Of a DNA stretch of 64,000 nucleotides, positions 9,886-20,111 are shown one piece after another. A program made the position numbers and the translations under genes. Each line of letters opens with the position of its first letter. Position 1 is the first letter of the stretch. The notes beneath the pieces are model-generated. The model saw only the letters and a program-made list of their open reading frames with translations. It made no database searches and was not told the origin of the DNA. Source of the stretch: Bacteroidota bacterium (GTDB lineage: Bacteria > Bacteroidota > Bacteroidia > Chitinophagales > Chitinophagaceae); the NCBI GenBank assembly GCA_030706605.1, contig JAUZOE010000013.1, positions 21,853 through 85,852 on the forward strand. Reading direction: 5' to 3'.

Positions 9886-11289
9886 TTACATAGATTGATA
9901 AATTTTTATTTTATTATAAAGCGTTTTACGATCAATGTTTAATATTTCTGCGGCTTTGGTTTTATTAAAATTAACCTCTTTCAATACATTCATGATAGTC
10001 TCATATTCAGCCCTGGCTGCGGCATCCTTAAGATCTACAGGAGCTCCCGACAACTTTTTATGCCCATTCAATTGAGTTTCAGGGTGGAGAAGTGATTGTG
10101 TTATTTCCCAGGGAAGCACTTTAGAATTGATCAACCCTGATTGAGTGAGTAAAACTGCACGACGTACTACATTCCTGAATTCTCTCAAATTGCCAGGCCA
10201 TGAATAATTCATAAACATTTCTTCCACCTCTTCTTCATACCCTTCAATATTTTTTTGCAATTCCTCATTGGTCTTGTCAAGAAAAAATTGAGCAAATTGA
10301 GGTATATCTCCTTTTCTTTCGCGCAGTGCGGGCAGGTTAATTGAGAATTCATTAAATCTATGATAGAGATCTTCCCTGAAATTACCTTTTTGATAAGCTT
10401 CCTGTAGGTTTTCGTTAGAGGCCACAATAATTCTTATATCTACGTCCATTTCTTTATTGCCACCCACTCTTTTAAATTTTCTTTCCTGTATTACTCTTAA
10501 TAAGGATGCCTGCACGTCTCTGGCCAGGTTAGAAACTTCATCTAAAAATAAGGTCCCCCCATTGGCTAATTCAAAATGACCTTCTTTATCATTTACGGCT
10601 CCTGTAAAAGCACCTTTAACATGACCAAAAAGCTCGCTGCCAGAAAGTTCTTTAGATAAGGTTCCACAATCCATTGCTACAAAAGGCTTTCCTTTTCGTT
10701 TGCTGGATTCATGGATTGTTTTAGCTATCACTTCCTTTCCTGTGCCGCTCTCTCCATAAAGGATTACACTGTAATTGGTAGGAGCTACTATTTCTATTTG
10801 TTTATATACTTTCGCTGTTTCACCATCCTGCCCGATTAAATATTCTTTATTGGCAGAAATAATATAAGGCTTCTTATTTTTAGGAGGATTTGGTGTAATA
10901 GTAGAAGAGGTAAATGATTTTTCAGAAGGAGCAGCAAATGCTTTTTCTATAACATTAATTACCTCATCAGGAATAAGAGGTTTGGTTATGTAATCAAAAG
11001 CGCCAAGTTTGATAACATCAACAGCCGTCTTGATATCTGAATATCCGGTAATAATTATTACTATTGTTTTTGGTTTGACTTCTTTAATTTTTAGTAGAAC
11101 ATCTTTCCCATCTTTGTCTCCAAGGCGGAAATCACAAAGTACAATATCAAAATGTTCTTCATTAAATTTAGCAAGGCCTTTTGCACCATTGTGAGCTACC
11201 TCTGTTGTGAATCCTTTTTTGTCGAGAAAACGGTTTAACAAAACACACATATCATAGTCATCATCAATAATCAGTATTTTTTTCTTCAT
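9886..11289 (-). CDS. Sigma-54 dependent NtrC-family response regulator
   Basis: Receiver domain, AAA+ with GESGTGKE and GAFTGA, C-terminal Fis-type HTH. Confidence 0.95.
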   Translation of the reverse strand: MKKKILIIDDDYDMCVLLNRFLDKKGFTTEVAHNGAKGLAKFNEEHFDIVLCDFRLGDKDGKDVLLKIKEVKPKTIVIIITGYSDIKTAVDVIKLGAFDYITKPLIPDEVINVIEKAFAAPSEKSFTSSTITPNPPKNKKPYIISANKEYLIGQDGETAKVYKQIEIVAPTNYSVILYGESGTGKEVIAKTIHESSKRKGKPFVAMDCGTLSKELSGSELFGHVKGAFTGAVNDKEGHFELANGGTLFLDEVSNLARDVQASLLRVIQERKFKRVGGNKEMDVDIRIIVASNENLQEAYQKGNFREDLYHRFNEFSINLPALRERKGDIPQFAQFFLDKTNEELQKNIEGYEEEVEEMFMNYSWPGNLREFRNVVRRAVLLTQSGLINSKVLPWEITQSLLHPETQLNGHKKLSGAPVDLKDAAARAEYETIMNVLKEVNFNKTKAAEILNIDRKTLYNKIKIYQSM

Positions 11290-11323
11290 AGCTTTAAAAA
11301 AGGTCTTTTTGGATTTAGCAAAG

Positions 11324-12238
11324 TTAACTTAAATCTTCGTTTTTTAATTGGGGAGAACCTACAGTTTTTTCTTCAGTCTTAATCCATTCAGCATATTCTT
11401 TCGGTAAAATTTTCCCCCCGTAAAGTTTAGCATGTACTTTAGTGAATTCTGCACCAAGGTACAGAATAATTGAACTATAATAAACCCAAACCATGAAAAT
11501 GATTATGGAACCTGCAGCTCCATAAAGAGATGTAAAATTGCTTTGACCTAAGTAGAAACCAATAGCAAATTTCCCAATGGTGAAAAATATGGCGGTAATA
11601 AATCCCCCAAATAACACATCTTTCCATTTAATTTTAGCATCAGGTAATATTTTAAACATTAATGAAAATAAAACATTAGCGATTATGAAAGAAAGAATTG
11701 CGTCTGTAATTTGAATGAAATAAATACTATATTCCTGAATATAATTGCCAATAAATTTTCCAAAAGCAGAAACCAACGCGTTTAGCATAAGTGAAACAAT
11801 CATAATAAATCCAATACTTAATATCAAAGAAAATGAAAGTAACCTGGTAATAATTAATTGCCACCACACTTTTTTAGGTTTTACCCTTAACCCCCAAATT
11901 TTATTTATGGAGTCCTGTATTTCTCCAAATATACTGGTAGCACCAATTAATAAAATAACGATTCCTATTACAGATGCAAAAAAATTATTTCCCGCGACGT
12001 GAATATTTTTTATGGTTTCTTGAATTTGAAGCGCTGCCTTACTTCCTAATAGATTGTTTAACTGATCGTAAATTTCTCCTTGCATGGCTTCTTTGCCAAA
12101 AAAGAAACCCGATAAGGTGGTTAAAATTATTACAAAAGGAGCTATAGAAAAAACGGTATAGTAAGCAAGCGAAGCACTGTATTTAAAAATATTATCGGCT
12201 GAAAATTCCTTTAAAACTGTTTTTGTATATGATAACAT
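11324..12238 (-). CDS. YihY/BrkB family inner membrane protein
   Basis: Multi-TM protein with SASLAYYTVFSIAPFVIILTTL N-terminus characteristic of YihY/BrkB. Confidence 0.88.
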   Translation of the reverse strand: MLSYTKTVLKEFSADNIFKYSASLAYYTVFSIAPFVIILTTLSGFFFGKEAMQGEIYDQLNNLLGSKAALQIQETIKNIHVAGNNFFASVIGIVILLIGATSIFGEIQDSINKIWGLRVKPKKVWWQLIITRLLSFSLILSIGFIMIVSLMLNALVSAFGKFIGNYIQEYSIYFIQITDAILSFIIANVLFSLMFKILPDAKIKWKDVLFGGFITAIFFTIGKFAIGFYLGQSNFTSLYGAAGSIIIFMVWVYYSSIILYLGAEFTKVHAKLYGGKILPKEYAEWIKTEEKTVGSPQLKNEDLS

Positions 12239-12355
12239 ATCACGAAATAAATTTTAATGTTATTATAATAAATTTTCAAGAAAATATTCAAATAAAGTTA
12301 AAGCAAAGCAAAGACAGGTCAAAAGTAAGATCAGTAAAAAGAAAATCATTTTGCT

Positions 12356-13759
12356 TTAACTAATCCGCAAGCTTATAGTAAAAGTAGTACCAGATCCGAG
12401 CTCACTCTCCGCAGAAATACTACCATCATGGCCTAAAATAATATTTTGTGAATTAGCCAATCCTAATCCATTGCCTTTTTCTTTAGTAGTAAAATAGGGT
12501 TCAAATAATCTACTGACTTCCGATTTTGTCATACCCTTTCCGGTATCAGAAATTTTTATTATGCACATGCTATTTTTACGGGATGTTGAAATCTGCAGAA
12601 TTCCATTTTCATCCATCGCTTCAATAGCATTTACAATTATATTTAAAAAAGCAATTTTAATTTTTGATACATCTACGGAAATTGGGCAAATATCTTCATC
12701 ATAATTTTTCTCCACTTTGATATGATTCAATTCTATTCTGTCTCTTGCCAGTTCAAGGCTCTGGTCAAGTAAATCATTAACAGATGCCTCTGAAAAACTG
12801 AGTTCAGCCACTCTTGTTGTATTGAGTAAATCACTTACCAATTGATTAATTCTATCAGAATTTCTAGAAATCATATTAAATAACATAGCTGATGATTCTG
12901 TCAAATCTTGTTCGGAACGAAGATGTTCGATAGAAAGGTTAATATTGGTTAAAGGGTTGCGTACCTCATGAGCAATGGTGCGTGCTATTCTCCCGGTAAC
13001 TGCATATTTTTCAAGATTTCTCAATTCTATTAATTCCGTGTTCAATTCTGCAAGTTGATCCACCCTGTTTTGTAATTGTTCCCTGAATTCTGCAGCTTTT
13101 TTATCTGCTTCTGTTTTAGCTTTATTTTCTTTATTGTAAACTAAAATGGAAGAAAAAGTAAGCAAAATAGCTACTATAAGTGAAATGATGTTCAATATTT
13201 TGATGAGAACTGAATATTCAGAAACACTTTTGGAACGAACACTCCATAATTTTTTTTCCGCATCACGGATCTTGCTAACATACTTTTCAATATTTTTTGT
13301 TGCCTCTATTCCAAGGCCATTCCCTTCTAATAATCCAGGAGTAATTGTTTGCGCTGCGGAAAAGTCCGAAAGAATTTTTTCGGTACCTGAAAAATTTTGA
13401 TCTATCAAATCATGAAGTGTATCAAGATTGTTCTGGTTTTCGTTGTTTTCAATTGTTAAAGAATCGAGAGTACTAAAAGTATCATAGGTGTCTGTTTTAC
13501 TTTGTTCAAATTCATCAATGAATTGAGGATTTTTAGTAATAACATAACCCCGAAAAGCAGACTCCCCTTTTTTTATGTACCTAAGTATATTATCAAGATT
13601 ATGAATAATCTCGTTAGTATGATTGATCCAGTGGTCCTGTGTTATAATTTTTTGTGTGGAAATATAAGTGAGAATATAAGAAATAAGCAAAAGGAAAAAA
13701 GCAGTAAGAAACCCTATCCTGGTACGATTCGCGATTTTTTTTAAAAAATTTCTGACCAT
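12356..13759 (-). CDS. Sensor histidine kinase with CHASE3-like sensor
   Basis: Two TM helices around a CHASE3-like region (KKGESAFRGYVITKNPQF), then HisKA (AHEVRNPL) and HATPase. Confidence 0.9.
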   Translation of the reverse strand: MVRNFLKKIANRTRIGFLTAFFLLLISYILTYISTQKIITQDHWINHTNEIIHNLDNILRYIKKGESAFRGYVITKNPQFIDEFEQSKTDTYDTFSTLDSLTIENNENQNNLDTLHDLIDQNFSGTEKILSDFSAAQTITPGLLEGNGLGIEATKNIEKYVSKIRDAEKKLWSVRSKSVSEYSVLIKILNIISLIVAILLTFSSILVYNKENKAKTEADKKAAEFREQLQNRVDQLAELNTELIELRNLEKYAVTGRIARTIAHEVRNPLTNINLSIEHLRSEQDLTESSAMLFNMISRNSDRINQLVSDLLNTTRVAELSFSEASVNDLLDQSLELARDRIELNHIKVEKNYDEDICPISVDVSKIKIAFLNIIVNAIEAMDENGILQISTSRKNSMCIIKISDTGKGMTKSEVSRLFEPYFTTKEKGNGLGLANSQNIILGHDGSISAESELGSGTTFTISLRIS

Positions 13760-13875
13760 AAAAATCCGGGGGTTTATTTTTAAATATACAAAGATTACTG
13801 ACCCGAATATTAGTTTATAATATTTTAACCTATTTTTTAATCACTTGGTTCAAATAGGAAAAAAATTTAAAAACT

Positions 13876-13883
13876 TATCTTTG
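13876..13883 (+). promoter_or_regulatory. Candidate -7 element (TATCTTTG) of the AraC-family gene
   Basis: TAnnTTTG consensus 12 bp before the ATG; no clear -33 found. Confidence 0.35.
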
Positions 13884-13894
13884 CTTGATTATTT

Positions 13895-14830
13895 ATGGAA
13901 ACTATTCAACAGTTACTGTCCTTAGAACTAAATCATCCTGTAATGCAGCATGAAATGGAATTAGTGCAACACAAAACGCAACGGATTCCAGGGTCGGTAC
14001 ATTATGTGATTAACCGCTATCGAAAAATACCCAACGTAATTTTTGAAGATACCGGGATGATGATATATAATTACCACGAGGATAATAAAAAAACTAAAAC
14101 CCTGGAATTAGTCTTTTGCATTTCAGGCAATAAATACTGTAAAGAAAAAGCAGAGGAATGTAGTTTTTGCAAACATTCACAATCACATCATTGCGAAGAA
14201 TTAATTGAAACGCTGGACATAGCCAGTTTCCGATATAGCAAAGAACATCTTACTCAATTTGTAAAAGGAATAAAAACTTCCTCTTTTTCAGAAGATGTTT
14301 TAAATTTCAAACATACCAGTTCTTTTTCTAAAACTTTGCCTTTGTGCAGCAGAACAAGAAATGCTCTGGATGCATTATTAAATCATAATTATTCAGAAAG
14401 CCTGGAAAACATATTTATTAATGCCCAAACACAAATGCTGCTTTTATACAGCATGGAATGTATGGCAGGCGATGGAGAAGATTCTTTCTCTTGCAAGTTC
14501 CTGGCTAACGAAGCCGACCGTAAAAAAATATCTCTTGCCCGTGAAATTTTATTACAACAAATAGGAGAGCCTCTTACTATAAAAGAATTAAGCCGCAAGG
14601 TAGCCATCAATGAATGTTATTTGAAGAAAGGGTTTAAGGAAATGTATGGTACCACCATTTTTGATTTTTTTCAAAGCCAGCGCATGGAGCATGCAAAATA
14701 TTTATTGTATGAAAAAGAATTAACTGTGACAGATGTTTCGGCATTGTTGGGTTATTCTTCTATTTCCCACTTCTCGACTGCATTCAAAAAACACACCGGG
14801 ATAAAGCCTTGTGAGCTACTATTTCGCTGA
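13895..14830 (+). CDS. AraC family transcriptional regulator
   Basis: C-terminal AraC HTH (LTVTDVSALLGYSSISHFSTAFKKHTGIKP); Cys-rich segment in N-terminal half. Confidence 0.9.
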   Translation: METIQQLLSLELNHPVMQHEMELVQHKTQRIPGSVHYVINRYRKIPNVIFEDTGMMIYNYHEDNKKTKTLELVFCISGNKYCKEKAEECSFCKHSQSHHCEELIETLDIASFRYSKEHLTQFVKGIKTSSFSEDVLNFKHTSSFSKTLPLCSRTRNALDALLNHNYSESLENIFINAQTQMLLLYSMECMAGDGEDSFSCKFLANEADRKKISLAREILLQQIGEPLTIKELSRKVAINECYLKKGFKEMYGTTIFDFFQSQRMEHAKYLLYEKELTVTDVSALLGYSSISHFSTAFKKHTGIKPCELLFR

Positions 14831-14940
14831 ATAATATTCCTGTTACTTTAGAATTTTCCCGATTTCGGAAACGAGATTTCCCGATTTTGTAAATCATTTG
14901 AAAGCAATGATATTTCATTTGCAGAAATAAATCTGTAATA

Positions 14941-17115
14941 ATGAATAATCAAAGTATCATAGTGGCAATCATAGCCATATTGAGCTCCATGACTACAATG
15001 GCTCAACAAAATGACTCAGTAAAAACTTTAAAAGAAATAATTGTAACAGGGTACAAAACTGTAAATGGCGTCGGCCACCTGTTAGAATCAGAAGATGGCA
15101 CTATTTACGCCGGTAAAAAAACTGAAGTTATTGTTGTTGACAGCCTGGATGCCAATAAAGCCATCAATAACACCCGCCAAATTTTGGGAAGAATACCCGG
15201 ATTAAATATTGTTGAAACAGAAAGCAGTGGCTTTACTGCAAATGGAATTGCAACACGCGGACTAAACCCGACTCAAAGTATTGAGATGAACACCCGCCAA
15301 AACGGTTACAACATCAGCGCGGATGTATATGGATATAATGAAGCGTATTACATTCCACCAATGGAAGCGGTGAAAAGAATTGAGCTGGTAAGGGGTGCGG
15401 CGTCACTGCAATTCGGTGCACAGTTTGGAGGATTGGTAAATTATATCCTGGAAGATGCTCCGAAAAACAAACCTTTTCAATTTATTACTTCGCAAACAGG
15501 TGGAAGTTTTGGAATGTTCAATTCATTTAATTCAATTGGAGGCAATTATAAAAAATGGAGTTACTATGGATTTTTTCAATATAGAAATATGGATGGCTAC
15601 AGGCCAAACAGTCAACAGTGGCAACTTTCAGGATTTGGTAAAGTGAAATACACTCCTTCAGATAAAATGAATATAGACCTTGAATATTCCTTGCTTCGCA
15701 ACAAAATTCAAATGCCCGGAGGATTATCTGACAGCCTTTTTATCGCAAATCCAAAAGCCTCTATTCGCGCAAGAAACTGGCTTAAAAGTCCCTGGAATAT
15801 TGTAAGTAATGCTATTAACATCAATCCAAATGAGAATACCACCATCAGTTTAAAAACAACATATCTTTTCAGCAATCGCTCATTGGTATGGAGAAATGAA
15901 GACGGCGGTCCCGCAGCGCCTGACACGATTGATCCTTCTACGAATCAATTTGTACCCCGGGAAGTGGAAGACGAGGATATGCATAGTATAGCAACAGAGG
16001 CGAGGGTTTCAACTAATTATAATCTTGGAAAAAATCAATCCACGTTAGCAGCAGGCGTGAGGCTTTCCTATGCCTCGTTTAAAAGATTAGAAGGCGGTGA
16101 AGGAACCACAGGAAGCGACTTTGATTTATCAATTACAGGAGATTGGGAAACCAATATGGATTTTAGCACAACGAATATTGCTCCTTTTGTTGAGAATATT
16201 TTTCGCATAGGAAAAAGATTTACAGTAACGCCAGGTATTCGGTTCGAATACCTGAAAAGCACTGCCCGCGGTTATTCTATTGATGACGATTATAAGATCA
16301 CTACAGACAAGACTAAAAACCGTGATTTTCTTTTAACCGGTATTGGTATAGAATATAAAACAAAAACCAACACAGCATTTTACGGGAACATAAGCCAGGC
16401 TTATCGACCGATTGATTACAACCAGCAGCAACCGTTTGGTGTGGCTGCTAAAATTGATCCGAATTTAAAAGATGCTTTTGGCTTTAATTCTGATCTTGGT
16501 TTTAGAACGATTGTCAGCAATTATTTGAATATAGATGCCAGCTTGTTTTACCTCGCTTATAACAACCGGATTGGAGATGTGGTTAAGATGGATTCCACCA
16601 CAGGTAAATCGTATGCCTATCGCACCAATATTGCAAACAGTGTTCATAAAGGGTTGGAAGCGTATATTGAATTTAATATCCTGAAATATTTAAACAAGCA
16701 TTCAAAACAAGGATTAAGTATTTTTAATTCATTTTCCTTTATTGATGCAAAATATACCAGTGGTGAATTTAAAGGAAATCGTGTTGAGGCTGCTCCAAAG
16801 GTAATAGAAAGAGCGGGCCTTGTCTATTCCAATCGAAATTTTTCATCCACTTTTCAATTCAATTATACCGGCGATTCTTTTGGCGATGCAACAAATGTGA
16901 AAATAAGTGATAACCCTGTTGCCGGCTATATTCCCGCTTATACTGTGCTTGACCTGAGCGCTACCTATAAGATCAATAATTATTCAATAAAATGCGGCGT
17001 AAATAATCTTACTGATAAATCCTATTTCACAAGAAGAACGGATGAATACCCCGGCCCCGGAATAATTCCTGCGGTGGGTAGAAGTTTTTATGCCGGATTC
17101 ACTGCTAAATTTTAA
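14941..17115 (+). CDS. TonB-dependent outer membrane receptor (FecA-like)
   Basis: Signal peptide, plug domain, beta-barrel, C-terminal aromatic FTAKF. Confidence 0.92.
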   Translation: MNNQSIIVAIIAILSSMTTMAQQNDSVKTLKEIIVTGYKTVNGVGHLLESEDGTIYAGKKTEVIVVDSLDANKAINNTRQILGRIPGLNIVETESSGFTANGIATRGLNPTQSIEMNTRQNGYNISADVYGYNEAYYIPPMEAVKRIELVRGAASLQFGAQFGGLVNYILEDAPKNKPFQFITSQTGGSFGMFNSFNSIGGNYKKWSYYGFFQYRNMDGYRPNSQQWQLSGFGKVKYTPSDKMNIDLEYSLLRNKIQMPGGLSDSLFIANPKASIRARNWLKSPWNIVSNAININPNENTTISLKTTYLFSNRSLVWRNEDGGPAAPDTIDPSTNQFVPREVEDEDMHSIATEARVSTNYNLGKNQSTLAAGVRLSYASFKRLEGGEGTTGSDFDLSITGDWETNMDFSTTNIAPFVENIFRIGKRFTVTPGIRFEYLKSTARGYSIDDDYKITTDKTKNRDFLLTGIGIEYKTKTNTAFYGNISQAYRPIDYNQQQPFGVAAKIDPNLKDAFGFNSDLGFRTIVSNYLNIDASLFYLAYNNRIGDVVKMDSTTGKSYAYRTNIANSVHKGLEAYIEFNILKYLNKHSKQGLSIFNSFSFIDAKYTSGEFKGNRVEAAPKVIERAGLVYSNRNFSSTFQFNYTGDSFGDATNVKISDNPVAGYIPAYTVLDLSATYKINNYSIKCGVNNLTDKSYFTRRTDEYPGPGIIPAVGRSFYAGFTAKF

Positions 17116-17118
17116 TCA

Positions 17119-18234
17119 ATGAAAAAAAATAAACTTATAATCACAGTAACATTTTTGTTTATCAGTGTAATGGCTACCGCTTTGATCCTGTCTTCCTGTA
17201 ATAAAGAAACAGAATTCATCTCAGTTGATTATGTTGATAAGATTAGATTGGGCAAACTGATCTTCAATGATAAAAATCTGTCAAATCCCATTGGGCAAAG
17301 TTGTTCAAGCTGTCACAGCTCTTCTACAGGGTTTAGTGATCTAAATCATAGTATTGTTTCAGAAGGAGCTGTAGCGGGGCGGTTTGTAAACAGGAATGCC
17401 CCAAATATTGCTTATACAATATTTGCGCCTCCGCTTCATTTTGATAATGTGGATTCAACATATGTAGGTGGATTTTTTCTGGATGGTAGGGTAAACACCT
17501 TGCAGGAGCAGGCTATGAAACCATTTTTAAATCCACTTGAGATGAATAACAGTAGTGTGCAAATGCTGGTGTCTAAAATCAGGAGTGCTGAATATTATAT
17601 CCTTTACAAAAAAGTGTACGGTGACAATAGCGAAATGAATACTGTTTTCCAAAATATTACGGATGCTATTGCCGCCTTTGAAAAATCTCCTGATCTGAGC
17701 CCGTTCACTTCGAAATTTGATTTTTATCTTAAAGGGAAAGCATCGTTTACGGCACAGGAACTTCGCGGGTACCAATTGTTCAATGGTAAGGCGAAATGCG
17801 CCAATTGTCATATCTCTGAGCCGGACGAGGAGTCAGGAAAAATTCTTTTTACTGATTTTACTTATGATAATATCGGCGTTCCCAAAAATCCGGCGAATCC
17901 TTTTTATTCGATTTCTCTGGAGTTTAATCCGAAAGGGAAAGAGGCTGTTGATTATGGATTGGGTGGGTTTCTAAATGATTCATCAAATTATGGAAAATTT
18001 AAAGTACCTACCTTAAGAAATGCCGCTATTTCTGCTCCCTATTTTCATAACGGGTATTTTAATACGCTGGAAGAAGTGGTCCATTTTTATAATAAAAGAG
18101 ACGAAGAAAATTTTGGTACGCCGGAAGTGCCTGCAACAGTAAATCATGAAGAGTTGGGAAATCTTCAACTTACTCAACAGGAAGAAGCAGATATTGTTGC
18201 GTTTATGAAAACATTAACCGATGGGTATGAATAG
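17119..18234 (+). CDS. Di-heme cytochrome c peroxidase family lipoprotein
   Basis: Lipobox-like LILSSC; two CxxCH motifs (CSSCH, CANCH); CCP/MauG-like. Confidence 0.93.
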   Translation: MKKNKLIITVTFLFISVMATALILSSCNKETEFISVDYVDKIRLGKLIFNDKNLSNPIGQSCSSCHSSSTGFSDLNHSIVSEGAVAGRFVNRNAPNIAYTIFAPPLHFDNVDSTYVGGFFLDGRVNTLQEQAMKPFLNPLEMNNSSVQMLVSKIRSAEYYILYKKVYGDNSEMNTVFQNITDAIAAFEKSPDLSPFTSKFDFYLKGKASFTAQELRGYQLFNGKAKCANCHISEPDEESGKILFTDFTYDNIGVPKNPANPFYSISLEFNPKGKEAVDYGLGGFLNDSSNYGKFKVPTLRNAAISAPYFHNGYFNTLEEVVHFYNKRDEENFGTPEVPATVNHEELGNLQLTQQEEADIVAFMKTLTDGYE

Positions 18235-18289
18235 CTAAATTGTAGTTTTGAAAAACCGATGAAATTAAAAATATTAAAAATAATGAGAG

Positions 18290-18814
18290 CTAATCTTTCC
18301 TGTATTTTTTATATAATTTAATGGCAATCATCAATACAATTACAAGACCAATAAGTGCAGCCAGGCCCCATAAAGCATCCAGTAATTCTTTTACTACAGC
18401 GATCATTACAATTGCGAATAAAAAAAGTGTGGCAAGTTCATTCCATATTCTCAACTTTTGTGAAGACCACTTAAAATTTCCATTTTTTTGTTGTGCAAAT
18501 ATTTTCTGTAGGCTCAAATGATAAACAAAAAGCCCCAACACAAAAATAAGTTTTACCAAAAGCCATGTAGGCAGGCCCCCATAAAGAATACCAATCCAGG
18601 ATCCAAAAATCAGGGTAAGTATGGCTGAGGGCCAGGTAATAATATACCAAAGGCGGCTTTGCATAACCCCCAGTTGTTTTAAAAGAATTGTTTTTTCCGG
18701 TTCAGGTTTTTCATTGGCTTCAGCACTGTAAATAAATAATCTTACTATATAAAACAGGCCACTAAACCAGGTAATTACAAAAATGATATGCAATGCTTTT
18801 ATATAGAGATACAT
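18290..18814 (-). CDS. hemJ: HemJ-like protoporphyrinogen oxidase (CopD/UPF0093 family)
   Basis: MYLYIKALHIIFVITWFSGLFYIVRLFIY start and family-like TM pattern; next to hemH. Confidence 0.8.
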   Translation of the reverse strand: MYLYIKALHIIFVITWFSGLFYIVRLFIYSAEANEKPEPEKTILLKQLGVMQSRLWYIITWPSAILTLIFGSWIGILYGGLPTWLLVKLIFVLGLFVYHLSLQKIFAQQKNGNFKWSSQKLRIWNELATLFLFAIVMIAVVKELLDALWGLAALIGLVIVLMIAIKLYKKYRKD

Positions 18815-18901
18815 AATATTAAAGTATAATTATTATTGAAAAAATATTTCAGGCTAACTAGGCCTTCAATCATCTGGTTGCATTTACAAGTTTACATTTT
18901 T

Positions 18902-19921
18902 TTAATTACTAACATAGCCTGCTACAGCTTTTATCCAAAGAGGATGATCATTCAGGCAGGGAATCATTTGGAATGATTCTCCCCCTGCTTCTAAAAAGGT
19001 TTCTTTTCCTCTTATAGCTATTTCTTCTAAAGTCTCCAGGCAGTCACTCACAAATGCAGGGCATACAATGAGTAAATTCTTAATTCCTTCTCCAGGCAAT
19101 TCTTTAAGCCTGATATCTGTAAAAGGAGTAAGCCATCCTTTTCCCAGCCGTGATTGAAAAGAAATGCTGTATTTCTCTGAAGGAATTTGTAACTCTTTTG
19201 TCACCAGTTTAGTTGTTGTAATCACCTGGTGCCTGTAGCAAGTTGAATGAGCAGGGGAATCCACTTCGCAGCAATTTTCAATTTTTAAACAATGACAACC
19301 GGTGGTATCACTTTTGCGAATGTGCCTTTCAGGAATGCCATGATAACTAAATAAAATATGATCGTAAGGCGAGTCAACGTAAGGTTTGATACTTTCTGAA
19401 AGCGATTTCAAATAATCAACATCTTTGTAAAAAGGATCTATGAAATGAAGCTTGAAAGGGTATTTATTTTTTTGATGAATTTTTTTTGCATATTCAACAC
19501 CTGTTTCATAACTGGACATTGCATAGTGTGGATAGAGAGGCAATATAATAATCTCCTCTAACAGGGGATTTATTTTTAATAAAGCATCAAAAGCGGATTT
19601 GGGAGTCGGACTTCCGTATCGCATAGCAATCTCCACAGGTTCTTCTACTTTTGCCTGCAAAGCTTTTTGCAGATGTAAAGTATTTACTATCAGGGGAGAG
19701 CCTTCTTCAGTCCAGATCGTTTGATAAGCTTCAGCAGATTTTGGCGCCCTGAAAGGAACTATAATTCCTTTTATCAATAGCGCTCTGAAAAGCCACGGGA
19801 TATCAATAACCCTTTCATCCATTAAGAATTCATTAAGGTATTTTCTTACATCCGTCACTTTAGTGGACTCAGGAGAACCAAGATTCATTAAAATAATCCC
19901 TTTTTTTGTTTTTATTGACAT
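18902..19921 (-). CDS. hemH: Ferrochelatase
   Basis: GIILMNLGSPES, FSYHGIPERH, SFQSRLGKGWLTP motifs. Confidence 0.96.
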   Translation of the reverse strand: MSIKTKKGIILMNLGSPESTKVTDVRKYLNEFLMDERVIDIPWLFRALLIKGIIVPFRAPKSAEAYQTIWTEEGSPLIVNTLHLQKALQAKVEEPVEIAMRYGSPTPKSAFDALLKINPLLEEIIILPLYPHYAMSSYETGVEYAKKIHQKNKYPFKLHFIDPFYKDVDYLKSLSESIKPYVDSPYDHILFSYHGIPERHIRKSDTTGCHCLKIENCCEVDSPAHSTCYRHQVITTTKLVTKELQIPSEKYSISFQSRLGKGWLTPFTDIRLKELPGEGIKNLLIVCPAFVSDCLETLEEIAIRGKETFLEAGGESFQMIPCLNDHPLWIKAVAGYVSN

Positions 19922-20088
19922 AATTCAAGTATAATATCCACAAATGTAAGCCCTACTAAAAATATATTAGCGATTGTTGCATAGTATTTCTATTTTATAT
20001 CAAAAACCTAATCTTAATCATCTTTCCTCCTAATTCCTATCACCTTTTTTAATGACTATGCAATGACTTTTTAGAGGGGAATATTGGA

Positions 20089-20096
20089 TATGTTTG
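20089..20096 (+). promoter_or_regulatory. Candidate -7 element (TATGTTTG) of the hem operon
   Basis: Matches TAnnTTTG, 15 bp before ATG 20112. Confidence 0.4.
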
Positions 20097-20111
20097 CATC
20101 TGTTAAAACAT

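Noticed and set aside
20094-20111. TTG start for hemA
   Set aside because: A TAnnTTTG element overlaps it; ATG 20112 fits better
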